Source: Dugong dugon
Taxonomy: Eukaryota; Chordata; Mammalia; Sirenia; Dugongidae
Length of the DNA: 64,000 nt
NCBI GenBank assembly: GCA_030035585.1
Contig: CM057466.1
Location: forward strand, 114,208,182-114,272,181
Direction: 5' to 3'
The stretch's first letter is position 1; every line of letters starts with the position of its first letter. Shown piece by piece: positions 45,776 to 57,488 of this stretch. Made by a program: the position numbers and the translations under genes. The notes beneath the pieces were generated by a model. It had not been told where the DNA came from. It did no database searches and worked only from the letters and a program-made list of their open reading frames with translations.

Positions 45776-45840
45776 TTAAATAATCTCAGATATTTATAAA
45801 CTAAAAATAAAATAATTAAATATATAAAGGTTGAGCTAAC

Positions 45841-45863
45841 AAAAAAAAAAAAAAAAAAAAAAA
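45841..45863 (+). repeat. Poly(A) tract, 23 bp
   Basis: Uninterrupted A23 just before L1 ORF1-like sequence. Confidence 0.9.
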
Positions 45864-46160
45864 GAGCAGGCCAACAAGAAATAATTAGGTCCATTTGAAA
45901 AAGAATCAAATGAGTTCTAGAACTGAAAACTACAGCAGTTCCATGTAAAACAATCAATGTATTTCTTCAACAGCAAATTGAACGTAGCCAAAAAGGAAAT
46001 TAGTGAACTGGAAGACGGAGCAAAACCAAAATTAGTCATAACAAAAAACAAATTGAGAAGGTAAGGGAAATATGAAGGAGAAATTGAAACAGGAGAGACA
46101 AAATGACAAAATCCAACATAGTGCTAATCAATGTCTCAGAAAGATGGAATAAAGAGGCTA
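45864..46160 (+). mobile_element. Old L1 5'/ORF1-region fragment
   Basis: aattgaacgtagccaaaaag, gaaattagtgaactggaaga, gacaaaatccaacatagtgc and aatgtctcagaaagatggaa follow an L1M ORF1 coiled-coil region. Frames are broken. Confidence 0.55.
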
Positions 46161-46194
46161 GAGGGCAGATAATAATACTAATTTTAACAATAAC

Positions 46195-46450
46195 AAACAC
46201 CACACACACATACAGTCTCTATTTGGCAGTATTGTTCTAAGTGCTACAAATATTTTTAATTTATTTAATCCTCAAAATAATTCTATAGTATTTATAAAAT
46301 TATTGTCCCATTTTAAAGATAAGGCAATGAGGCACTGTGAGTTCAAATAACTTGACCAAGTACATAAGGTTCCTAAGTTAGAAAACCAGGATTTGAATTC
46401 CAAAGGATGGACCCCAGAGCTTGAACTCTCCATCACTATGCTAGCAGTTT
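46195..46450 (-). mobile_element. MIR SINE, antisense
   Basis: tattgttctaagtgctacaa, tttatttaatcctcaaaata, ttgtcccattttaaagataa, ggcaatgaggcactgtgagt and ataacttgaccaagtacata, then accaggatttgaattcc, is the MIR complement almost end to end. Confidence 0.8.
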
Positions 46451-46852
46451 GTGCTTCATTATTCAATTGAGTAGTAACTAAAAATGTTCCAAATTTTGTG
46501 AGAAATATATTTTATGATACGTTGAAATTAGAACAAATAATAAATCTACACCAAAACGATTTTCAATGAAATGGCAGAACACAAAATTCAAGCGAAAGCT
46601 TCAAAGCAGACGTAGAGAAAAGATAGAAGATTTAAAAATGAAGGAAAATTAACCGACAACAGTCATCTCATCAATAACAAATAAAACCAGAAAATGATGA
46701 AATAGAATCTCAAAATTCTTACAGAAAACCCTTTCAAAGCAGAATTTTGAACACTGCAAGAATGGAAGAGAAATAAAGACATTTTCAAATTCATTTTTAA
46801 TAAATGGAAAGACTGTAAGTATGAGTAGATTGTACCCAGTGTTGGCCACATC

Positions 46853-47220
46853 TGTCTCTTTCACCCCATATGACTTTTTGCACTGTAACATTGCCAGTCC
46901 TCCTATCAAAAGGTGGAGTCAGCTTCCCCTCTGTTTGAGTCTGCACCTGTGGCTTTCTGTGATCAAGGGAATGTGATAGAACTGAAGTTGTGTGACTTCA
47001 GGCCACCATTTAGGAGGCCTTGCAGTGTCCACGTGCAACTGGGCCAGATTACTAAATGGAGAGAGCATGTATGGAAAGAGTCCACCTGAAGGAGCACTGA
47101 GGAGCCTACCCAGTGGAGGTACCACAGTCCGTACAAGTGAGTGATGCCATATTGTATCATTCTGCTCTTCAGTTGGGGGGTAGGTTGTTACTCAGCCATA
47201 GATAACTGGAACCCTAGAGT
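46853..47220 (+). mobile_element. MLT1-type (ERVL-MaLR) LTR
   Basis: aacattgccagtcctcctat, aggtggagtcagcttcccct, gaatgtgatagaactgaagt, gtgacttcaggccacc and agtgagtgatgccatattgt end in agccatagataactgga, matching an MLT1 LTR from start to finish. No open frames of note. Confidence 0.65.
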
Positions 47221-47264
47221 ATTTGCACTGTAAGACTCTAAGTAGACTGCATTCTAAATATCTT

Positions 47265-47688
47265 ATTGGAGAACTTATCCACGTATCTACAGAGATATGT
47301 TCCAGTCCTATCCTCTGTACCTGTAAATGTGAACTTGTTTGGGGAAATTGGGTTTTTTTGTTATCCATTGGGTCAAATGAGGTCACATCAGAGTAGGGTG
47401 GGTCCTAGTCCTAATTCCTTTTGAGTGGTGTTTTATAAAAAGATAGTGGCACACAGAAAGAAGAAAGACCCCATGTGATAGCAGAAGCAAATGCATGTAC
47501 AAGAAGCAAGGCAACTCCAAGGATCACCAGAAGCCACCAGAAACTAGGAGAGAGGCCCCAGAAGGAACGACACAGTTGAGACCTTGTTTAGATGTCTAGC
47601 CTCCAGAACTGTGAGAAAACAAATTTCTGTTCTTTAAAGCCACCCATGTCATGGTATTTTGTTATGGCAGTCCTAGGAGACCAAGACA
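47265..47688 (+). mobile_element. MaLR-type LTR (MLT1/MST class)
   Basis: gtacctgtaaatgtgaactt, ttgggtcaaatgaggtcaca, gtagggtgggtcctagtcct, ccagaactgtgagaaaacaa, atttctgttctttaaagcca and ttttgttatggcagtcctag are MaLR LTR landmarks in order. It lies about 45 bp after the previous LTR in the same orientation. Confidence 0.75.
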
Positions 47689-49080
47689 CCCTCAATGTAT
47701 GAATAAAAATCAGAAAAGAATAATAAATAACATACAACACATTTATGCACCTTGCTATCATTTGCTCACATTCTATTTTCCCAGTTTTCACTTTTTAGTA
47801 CTATGTACACTTAGCTGTTATTCTTCTTGAATAGGTCTTTCATGTGGGTTGGGTCCCTTTTATCAAATATGAATCATCTCTTACCTCTTTTTTTTCCTAT
47901 GTTTTGAAATATTTTTCTCACTTATATCTGGCAGCCATTCTATTGATCTTGTTGGTCATTTTATTTACAAAGTTCTAAGAGTTCTTTTTAGTTAGCTGAA
48001 TATCTTTCATAGAATTCTGTTCTTGTCAGGGAATTCTATATTTTCTCTGAAGATGTAGTTCCCTAAAGATCCTGATTAGGTCATCTAAACTCATTAGCAT
48101 TATTGTAATTATTGGTATCATATATTTTCACTGAAGATACATTTTCCTGAAGATTCTGAAACAGTAGTCTTAAAATTATTATTTTCATTGCTATTGCTTT
48201 TCATAAAATTGTTTGCTTCTATGCACTAAAATAACTCTCTCCAAGTTTTTTTTGCTTATCTTGACCTGTCTCTTTCAATTGCAGGTTTTCCTAAAATGTC
48301 TTGGGGTTCGTTGAGGTCTGATCCGATTTAGAAATGAGGCAATAAAACGTTAACTGGCACCTCTGGTCTGTAGCCAGGGCTTGCCAACTGGCAGATGCTG
48401 TTTTAGGATGAATGGATTGGAAACTGCAGTTACTCTGAAGACTTTCCCAATGCCAGCATGTGGAGGCTGTCTGCTCTAATCGTGCTTGTTTCTTCAGACT
48501 ATTCATTCAATTTTATTTTTTAGAGAAGTACTATTTTCAATATGATTCATATAATCCCATTCATTTTCTGTAACACCCTTCACAAAGAAGACACTTAATA
48601 TCATTTATTCAGTTCAATTCCATAGAATACATGATTAAGTTACTCCTCGCAAAAGTTCTCCAATTTTGATTTATACCTCATTGTAAACACATTCTCTGAT
48701 CTGTTTCTGAGTAGCTGCTTGATGAATGACGGTTACGTTCACTTACATTTAATTTGTTATTCTTAAATTTTGTCTCTGAACTTAGCTACACCACTGCAAT
48801 TATCTATAGTATATACTTTTTGCACATGATATTGTCTTAGTTTTGCTTTTCATTTTAACAAACTTACAGTTATTAGTTTTATAACATAAAGTCATGCATT
48901 CCTTAGAATGTTGTAGTTTAGATCTGTGATCTTTCCCTGGGATTATAGTTGAGATCCTTAGTTTGTAATGAAAAGCAGACTTTTGCCACCTGTTGTATAC
49001 TCTTACTTGCTTACCCTTTTCCCCATCACATTGCTTATGTTTCTGCCTGTGAACAAATTTTAAAAAATAAATTAGCGTAG
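47689..49080. other. Unassigned AT-rich stretch
   Basis: No gene recognised. It holds a duplicated 39-bp motif (48037-48075 and 48121-48159). Confidence 0.35.
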
Positions 49081-49115
49081 GTGTGTGTGTGTGTGTATGC
49101 ATGCATGCATGCATG
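49081..49115 (+). repeat. (GT)n then (ATGC)n microsatellite
   Basis: (GT)8 at 49081-49096 followed by atgcatgcatgcatgcat, abutting the tail of the next element. It may have grown from that element's tail. Confidence 0.9.
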
Positions 49116-49535
49116 TTGTTAGTTGCTGTTGAGTCAGCTCTGACTCATGGTCACCCTGTGTACAACAACATGACAGAATGAAAAGCTCCTTGGTCCTGCA
49201 CCATCTTCTTCATCATCGGTGTGTTTGAGTCCATTGTTGTGACCACCGTGCATTTTGAGTGCCCTCCGACTAGGGCGTTCATCTTTCAGCACTATGTCAG
49301 ACAATGTTTTGTTGTGGCCCATAGAGTTTTCACTGGCTAATTTTCAGAAGTAGCTCTGTAGGCCTTTCTTCCTAATCTGTCTTAGTCTGGAAGCTCCACT
49401 GAAACCTGTCTACCATGAGTGATTCTGCCAGTATTTGAAACACCAGTGGCATAGTTTCCAGAATCACAGCAGCAGGAAAGCCACCACAGTACAACAGACT
49501 AACAGACGGGTGGTTGATTTGTTCATTCATCTGGC
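49112..49535 (-). mobile_element. Composite SINE with RTE-derived 3' part, antisense
   Basis: The low-coordinate part (tgttgttagttgctgttgag, ctgactcatggtcaccctgt, gtgtttgagtccattgttgt) matches the RTE 3' end. The high-coordinate part (gagttttcactggctaattt, ggcctttcttcctaatctgt, gaagctccactgaaacctgt, accagtggcatagtttcca) does not match RTE and recurs at 63575-63775. A tRNA-like head would be expected beyond 49535 but is missing. Confidence 0.75.
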
Positions 49536-49552
49536 AGTCCACGGGATAGTCT

Positions 49553-49554
<2 letters not shown>

Positions 49555-49594
<40 letters not shown>

Positions 49595-49598
49595 ACAC
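49555..49598 (+). repeat. (AC)n microsatellite
   Basis: AC repeat of about 35 bp, one T interruption at 49590, then four more units. It lies next to the 5' side of the composite SINE. Confidence 0.95.
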
Positions 49599-49649
49599 TT
49601 GCTTCAGTGGGAAAAGAAAATAGCAATGTTGGGCAGTCTGAGGTCCAGG

Positions 49650-52600
49650 TCAGCATGACTCTTGGCTAACTTGCAGGCATGTTTGGACAAGCCACTTTCA
49701 AACATCTTTCAGTTGCTCATTTTACAGATGAGGGCCGACTGTGGCAATTTTTTTTAGTTCTCTTCTAGTGTGAAGACTTTGGATCCTCTGAGTAATAGCT
49801 ATGCCTTTTTGTTTGTCTGACAGCACAAAAATCTTACTAGAAGTCACACGACAGGTTATGGACAGAGCACACTTAAACACTTGGGCTTCCCATAGGAACA
49901 TGGAACCACGTTGTCTTCCACTCATGACACTGAAATGCACCTTAAATTTCTACAGGCAACAATAGCGATTCTGAAACTACATCAGTAGCTCCCAAAACTC
50001 ATTGCCAAACGAAGCAATCATATGTTTAAAAAAGTGGGCCAGTTTTAGACCACATTTTATGACAGCTGGCATTACCCCCACATTCAAACAACCACTGCGT
50101 CTAACACCCTACTCCATTCAGAAGTTATAATAACGTGGTTTAACACATCATCGGAAACTAAATCCCCAAACAACTTAATTTTAGCTGTTGGGTTCTCACT
50201 GGTCAGGTTCTTTTTAAACCATAATGACTGAATTGCAGTGTACTGACTAAATACACAGTCTGTTACAAAGTATAGTGTTTGCACATTTCCTTTTTAAGTA
50301 ATCAGTGTTAAATTCAGTCTTTTATTCACTTTCGGTCTCTTCTGTTAACTTTTGAATTTGAATACATGCCTAGGAATTTCTCAGCTCTCCTCTTAAACCT
50401 TTAGTCCAGCTGTGGAGATCTGGAAATGTCCAGATACCCCCTGAACACATCCTAATTATAAGTGAGTATGCCAAGTGATGGTACATACGTACCTGTCACT
50501 CACATTTATGTACTCCATCTGGCAATCAAACACAGACAAACATGGTATACATTTAGAAATCAAACATGAATATTAAGCCTCACTTAGTTCATATCTCATT
50601 ACTTTGACATCAGCTTCTATAAATGAGTTGTTACAGTTTCTGACACTTGAATATTTACTATATCAGGCAGTTGGAACTATGGTACAATGGAGCTAATTGG
50701 TTGGTTTTCGTGGATTTCAGTGAAAAAAAAAAATAGGTCCAGCTGGTTTAAATGTCATAGAATTTTTGTTTTACTCTGCTCTCAGTTTTATTACTATATC
50801 TTTTGTCGAAGCACTTTTTTTTTTTTTAGTTTTTTTGGCTTTTCAAACACCTACAGTAATTTCTAGATGTATTTGTTATTAAATAATCCATACGGAGAGT
50901 GGGAATTACTAGTTTCTCAGTTGTGTAGATGGTTCATAAAAGTTACCAAAGAGAAGTTTGCTCCTTTAAACCAGTTCTATGGATGAGAGGGAAAAAAAGG
51001 TCTGTATTTCAAATTATACAAACAATATATTAGGACATAGGCAACTCATTTTAGAAGCTTCTAGAATATTTTCAATCTAAAGCTGAATTGTGATTCTTGA
51101 CCTCACAAATTAAGGACCTTTTCCAAAGACGTGGAATCATGGGAAGTTCATGTAGCCTAACTTTTGGTCTACTTTAAGTAAGGGGTAGACCTGAAAAGAA
51201 GACCCCATTGGCTAAGGCAGTTGATGCAAATGGTGGAATTCAAATTAAGTTGAATTAACTGGGGAATGTACAACTTTGCATTTGTAACTTACCTAATATG
51301 TCTATTGCTTGTTTGGCAATATTTTCATTGTTATAGGGATTTTCTCTCTCTCTTTTTTTGTTAATTCAACAAAAGTAAGTACCAGGGAGGCAGATTGTCT
51401 GATTTCAGTGCATGTGTTTTGGATATTACCTTACCTTCCCACCATTTGAGACTTGGGGCTGGTCACAGGACAGGTGTCAATATCTGACTGTGTCATACCA
51501 GATTTTGCAGTATTTTGGGGGCATGGTAATTTGGTTGTTTACTATACTACATTCTTAAGCATACCAAGGTGTGTTCTGAGATTTTGGGGTGTCTTTCAGT
51601 CATCTGTCAATTATTTCTTACATAATATGCTTTTAAAAATTATCAGACCTTTAAATATATTTTAATATCTGCTAGAGTAATTCTCCCTAATTACTTATAT
51701 GTTGAAATACATTCTTGACAATTATCAGATGAGTGGTAGGAAGAGAGAGGTTAATAGCACCAGGGGAAAATTCTAAGCAGAAGGCAGAATTTCTAGCTGC
51801 CTGAAACGTTAGAGAGTCTTGTTCGCCATTTGCTTTGGTGCAAACCTTGAATCACTGAAGTGGGATAGAAAATGGGAGAGTGAAAGACTTTCTTAATTAC
51901 TTTTAGGTTAGTAAACTTGTTTTCTTCTGCCAGGATAGCACAATTTGGCATAGGTTTTTTGTTTTTCCAATCAGTTTCTTTAGCTTTGCGGTTAGTGAAA
52001 ATTCTCCTTAGAAATAAATTGGCTTTTAATATGTGGTAATGACGTAAAATTTCATCATTCTCTTTGTTTTCATAGGTATTTTAGTGCAAAGTTAGTTTAG
52101 CTACATACAGGGCAATTAGAAGCCATTTTAAACCAGAAATGTATTCATTTTTGATAGCAAAACACACATTGGGCATCCATTTTTTTTTTTTTTTTTGCAT
52201 TCAAATGAGTTATATCATGTGGAAATGATTTTATTTTTTAAAGTGAGTTTCCCGCATAGTACTTTTAAGAAACATTTTTCCCCAGTTTCTTATACTCTCT
52301 CCTGGGCTTAAGAATGTTCTTATTTATTTTGTTGAAAACTCAGAAAGAAAAATAAAAAGCTGTATTGGTATTGAAACAAGATTTATAATAAAACAGAGCA
52401 GGTAGAAGTTTTGACACTTTCAATCGCAGACACATTTCTCTTTCCCTGTGTCCAAACTTTAATCAGGATCCTTTGTTGTGCAGTGAGTGATGGGTAAAGT
52501 CTACTATTTTGTAAGCATGTGCACATCCAGATCCTTCATAATATTAGTTAAAATCAATGTGCTGCTTTTTTAATTATTGCTCATGGTACAAAGCAGGGAA

Positions 52601-54160
52601 GGCTCATTTAGGCACGGATCAATATTGAAAAGGGATTGGTAGATGGCAGAACCGTACATCAGGCTGCTTGATGTGAAAATCATTGGGCCTGTGCCGTGGC
52701 GGTGGAGGGCTATCATTTGGGTTAGCCTCCAGCCGGCTGGAGGGCAGTGTAATAGGTGAACCGTGCATGAACCAGGGCCCCTTGCTGGGACGCTCCTGCA
52801 GGAGTTGCTCCTGGTGTACAGCATCATACACATCTTTAGAAAAGGAGCGATTAAGAAAACTTATCTCTGCCTAGCTTTTATTGATCACATGTAATAAAGT
52901 TTGGACCGTGGCAGAGGAGGCACAGTCTTTATTCTTCCTTGGCCAGCTATTTACTTTTAAAGCTCCTGGATTTCGATGAGCAGATACATGGTAAACAAAT
53001 TGTTTTGAGGGTTATGTAAGTATCACACTGTGCAGCTAGGTTGCCAGTGGAAATGTGTGTACAAGGAGGAGAGAGAGGCAAGGTGGACATGGCAGGAGAG
53101 GCATCTAACCTTCAGGCGGTGCCAATCTTAGCCAGAGCGTGTAGACACCATCCATCAAGAGGTTTTCATTCCTGCTTTTATCTCACCCCAGGAATACATG
53201 AGAGCATTCTGAAAGCAAAACAAAACACTCCATAGAATCGCAAGCTCTGACAACCTCATAAGGCATATCCACCCTCAGTATTTCTTAATCTACCCACAGT
53301 AACAAAAGAAGACTAGATTATGGAATCCTTAGTATCAGTTTTTTTAGATAAATGGATTATGCCACATTTTTACCTGTTTGGATGATGATTGCTTTAAATT
53401 AGTGAAACACAATTTAGAGAGTATTTTATTAGTCAGATGGAATGTGCATTGTGCAAGGAATACATGTTGCTTTGACAACAAGTGGGGAGAAAGGTGGTGA
53501 GATCATTTGGAACCACAGGCACCAGCCACGCTCCATGAGGATCAACTGGATGGGAATCCAGCAGCATACAAAGTGACATTCCTTCCCTACTGCAACCCAC
53601 TGCCCAGAGAGGATGCCACTGAGGCAGCTGCCTGCAGTGGCCCTGTCTGAGAGGAAGTCCCCTTAGACCAGCACAAGCCTCCTTGTAGATCACAAAGAAT
53701 GGCTCCGCCATTGACAGCATTGATTTCTGGTCATGACAGGCCCAGGCTTGATTGGTAAATCTCTCTCTCTCTCTTTTTTTTTTTTTTTTTGGTACATTTT
53801 AATGATTGTGTACTATTTGTTTTAATTTATTTTTCCTTGACTAATCATTTGGCTTATCAGATAGTCTGGTGTTGACTCAGCCAACATTAATAGCAATTTA
53901 AAAAAAAAATAAAAATGGTAAGATCAGATAAATTGAGCAAGACAGAAAAATCATAGACTGTTGAAAGAAGACCATAAGTTAAAAATGCACATATGTAAAC
54001 AGAGATAATATTTGGAATGTCTAGTGGAAGCATCAATTGCTATCTCACAGTTTTATATTAAGCAGTGAAGTGTAAAGATAGTTATATTAGCCTGGGGAAA
54101 ATATATAAATGAATATCAGCAAATAAAAGAAAAACACAGGGATAAAGCTATAGCAGTAAC
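49650..54160. other. Mostly single-copy DNA
   Basis: Few repeats can be recognised. A diverged L1-like piece is possible at 51440-51720. (CT)7 followed by T17 lies at 53761-53790. The GC-richer patch 52570-52860 is treated in the findings as a candidate exon. The 95-codon frame at 53433-53720 has no domain. Confidence 0.35.
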
Positions 54161-54172
54161 ACTACTTCAAGG

Positions 54173-54331
54173 GGAGCCCTGGTGGTGCAGTGGTTAAAAG
54201 CTAAGGTTGTCAACCAAAAGGTCGGCTTTTCCAATCTACCAGCACCTTGGAAACCCTATGTGGCAGTTCTACTCGGTCCTATAGGGTCACTATGAATCGA
54301 TTGGAGAGCAATGGATTTTTTTGCTTTTCTC
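54173..54331 (+). mobile_element. AfroSINE with 8-bp TSD
   Basis: ggagccctggtggtgcagtg head, caaaaggtcggcttttccaa B-box region, cggtcctatagggtcactat tail, T-rich end. TSD cttcaagg at 54165-54172 and 54332-54339. Confidence 0.88.
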
Positions 54332-54515
54332 CTTCAAGGAAACCCAGTACATTATTTGCAATATAAAAGTTAAATGTATACATAAATTAAGATTTTATTA
54401 ATCGGTTTACAGATTAATTCTTTGTCTTTTAAAATACTTTTCACAAGATGTCTTTAAATGTGAAATCTTGAAACGTATTTGCATGTAGCTATTCATGTTA
54501 AAAAATGGGTGTGTT

Positions 54516-54697
54516 TTCCCATGTTCATTGTAGCATTGTTGACAATAGCAAAAAGATGGAAACAACCTATATGCCCATCAACAGATGAACGGATAAACAA
54601 ACTATTGTACATACACACAATGGAGTACTACGCAACAATAAAGAACAATGATGAACCTGTGAAGCATCTCATAACATGGATGAATCTGGAGGGCATT
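54516..54697 (+). mobile_element. L1 3' fragment, first half (split by RTE)
   Basis: cccatgttcattgtagcatt, acaatagcaaaaagatggaa, atgcccatcaacagatgaac, aatggagtactacgcaacaa and catggatgaatctggagggc: the conserved L1 ORF2 end. It resumes at about 55703 after the RTE insertion. Confidence 0.9.
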
Positions 54698-55702
54698 GTT
54701 GTTGTTGTTGTTAGGTGCCATCGAGTCAGGTCCAACTCATAGCAATCCTATGTACAACAGAATGAAACATTGCCAGTATTGTGCCATCCTCACAATCTTT
54801 GCTATGCTTGAGCACATTATTGCAGTCACTGTGTCACTCCATCACATTGAGGGGCTTCCTCTTTTTCCCTGACCCTCTACTTTACCAAGAATGATGTCCT
54901 TCTCCAGGGACTGATTCCTCCTGATAACACATCCAAAGTATGTGACACGAAGTCTCACCATCCTTGCTTCTAAGGAACATTCTAACACAGATTTGTTCAT
55001 TCTTTTGTCAGTGCGTGGTATATTCAATATTCTTTGCCAATGCCACAATTCAAAGGTGTCAATTTTTCTTCAGTCTTCCTTAGTCATTGTCAAGATTTTA
55101 CACGCATATGAGGGGATTGAAAACACCATGGTTTGGGTCAGGCACATCTTAGTCCTCGAGGTGACATCTTTGCTTTTCAACAACTCAAAGAAGTCTTTTG
55201 CAGCAGATTTACCCAATGCAATGCATCTTTTGATTTCTTGACTGCTGCTTCCATGGGTGCTGACTGTGGATCCAAGCAAAACGTAATTCATAACAACTTC
55301 AACCTTTTCTCCCTTTGTCATGATGTTGCTTACTAGTCCAGTTGTGAGGATTTTTGTTTTATGTTGAGGTGTAATCCATACTGAAGGCTGTGGTCTTTGA
55401 TCTTCATCAATAAGTGTTTCAAGTCCTCTTCACTTTCAGCAAGCAAGACTGTGTCATCTGCATATCGCAGGTTGTTAGTGATTCTTTCTCCAATCCTGAT
55501 GCCCCATTCTTCTTCGTACAGTCCAGCACCTCAGATTATTCGCTCAGCATACAGACTGAATAAGTATGGTGAAAGAATACAATCCTGATGCACACCTTTC
55601 CTGACTTTAAACCATGCAGTATCCCCTTGTTCTGTTCGAACGACTGCCTCTTGATGTATGTACAGGTTCCTCATAAGCACAATTAAGTGTTGTGGACACC
55701 AT
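54698..55702 (-). mobile_element. RTE LINE, about 1 kb, reverse transcriptase C-terminal half, inserted in L1
   Basis: The longest RTE 3' copy here. On the minus strand it encodes part of the reverse transcriptase. That includes the QGxxLSP motif region as KGVHQDCILSPYLF and, at 55464-55453, the catalytic Tyr-Ala-Asp-Asp box in the context RYADDTVLL. After the RT come LLGSTVSTHGSSSQEIKRCI and the C-terminal RRNQSLEKDIILGKVEGQ. It is 5'-truncated in the RT, so the endonuclease is absent. Frames are broken between about 55440 and 55320 and again before 55048. The tail is a (gtt)n complement. It splits an L1, so it is younger than that L1. Confidence 0.92.
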
Positions 55703-56482
55703 CCATTACACTGAGTGAAATAAGTCAATCACAAAAGGACAAATATTGTATGAGACCACTACTATAAAAACTCATTAAAAGGTTTACACACAAAAAGAAA
55801 CAATCTTTGATGGTTACAAGGGAGGGGAAAAGTGGGGAGGGAAAAACACTAAATAGACGATAGACAAGTGGTAACTATGGTGAAGGGTAAGACAGTACAC
55901 AGTCCTGGGGAAGCCAGCACAACTCGTCCAAGGCAAGGTCATGGAAGCCCCATAGACACATCCAAACTCCCTGAAGGACTGAATTACTGGGCTGTGGGCT
56001 GTGAGGACCATGGTCTCAGGGAACATCCAGCTTAATAACATAGTTTATAAAGAAAATGTTCTAGATCCTACTTTGGTGAGTAGTGTCTGGGGTCTTAAAA
56101 GCTTGTGAGCGACCATGTAAGATATTCCACTGGTCTCACCCCATTGAAAACAAGGAAGAGTGAAGAAAACCAAAGACACAAGGGAAAGATTAGTCCAAAG
56201 GACTAATGGACAACAACTACCACAGCCTCCACCAGACTGAGTCCAGTACAACTGGATGGTGTCTGGCTACCACTACCAACTGCTCTGACAGGGATCACAA
56301 TGGAAGGTCCTGGACAGAGCTGGAGAAAAATGTAGAACAAAAGTCTAACTCACAAAAAAAGACCAGACTTACTGGCCTGACAGAGACTGGAGAAACCACG
56401 AGAGTATGGCCCCGGACACCCTTTTAGCTCAGTAATGAAATCACTCTTGAGGTTCACCCTCCAGCCAAAAAAGGAAAAAAAA
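55703..56482 (+). mobile_element. L1 3' UTR, second half, ending in an A-rich tail
   Basis: It resumes with acactgagtgaaataagtca and aaggacaaatattgtatgag. It continues through the 3' UTR (agcttgtgagcgaccatgta, ggactaatggacaacaacta, agactgagtccagtacaact, gagagtatggccccggacac) to gaggttcaccctccagcc, followed by aaaaaaggaaaaaaaa. Compared with the 37.2-38.3 kb copy it stops before the terminal module. Confidence 0.88.
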
Positions 56483-57386
56483 GAAGTGTGGATTCTCATT
56501 CTCTCTCTCCTCTGTCACTTTCTGTTGTCCCAGTTGTATTTTACTTTGTTTACTCACTTACGTACCTTACCTTGAATGTCTAATGTCACATTTCTCTCAC
56601 ATATGCAATTGCTCATGTTACCCAGGACCTTACTTCGGGAGATGAGCTCATCAATCTGAATGACTGGGCTTTTACAGCACAAACCTGAGTAGGAATGGGT
56701 TAGTCCCAGTCTCCACACTTGTGTTCGTAAAAAAATTTTGACGTGCTTTTTCCTTACAGATATTTTCATGAATACCAGGTGTTACATCACGGTCTATCCC
56801 AAACAAAGATAGAATATGGAACAGTCATCAAATCTCTAAAAAATCTTGATGGGAAAACATTTCCGTTTAGTAGAGTTTTTATAGGGGAAAATAAAAAGGA
56901 AAGAAGTAAATGGCAGAAGCTATCATATGCATGATAGGCTATGAGATAAAACACCCAACACAAGAATAAAAGAGACATGATTTTCTCAATCAGATAGGAT
57001 TATTAGAGCAACAAATTTGAAACTATTGACAGAAACTAAATGAAATAATTTATACATGACATACTTGCAAAATTAATTAATGATTTGTCATGTAATATTT
57101 ACTGAGTGTCAACCATTGATGAAGACCAGCACAGCGGGGGAACACAGGGGCTTATGATCTAGTGAGGTTTCAACTAAACAAAGGCCATTTCTGACCCACA
57201 TTTCCAACAATCTGGTTAACTACGATAACATGAAAATATTCCCACTACAAACCCCTAGAAATGCTAGATAAAATAATTTTAAATGCAGAGTTGATTTTAC
57301 ACAAAATTAAGTAGACTCTTCAGGTACTAGCAAGAAGAACTAGAACGCAAACCTTTAGTGTCAGAGTGATGGCAGAGGTAAGGCCT
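56483..57386. other. Unassigned stretch
   Basis: No gene recognised. About 57100-57170 (tttactgagtgtcaaccatt, aacacaggggcttatgatct) resembles an L2/MIR 3' end in complement. Confidence 0.3.
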
Positions 57387-57488
57387 TCTGATGTTGGTGG
57401 GGATGGTGGAGGTGGGGTCATCTGATGCTGGTGGGGATGGTGGAGGTGAGGATATCGAATGCTGAGTGGTGATGGTGGAATTGGAAGG
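57387..57488 (+). repeat. Short 34-bp tandem repeat, three units
   Basis: Units at 57387-57420, 57421-57454 and 57455-57488. The first two start tctgatg(t/c)tggtgggg and differ at about 3 positions. The third is diverged. It is purine-rich, so the other strand gives a His/Pro-rich false frame (57320-57739). Confidence 0.75.

Noticed and set aside
53433-53720. 95-codon minus-strand frame
   Set aside because: No domain, no exon borders and no family recognised.
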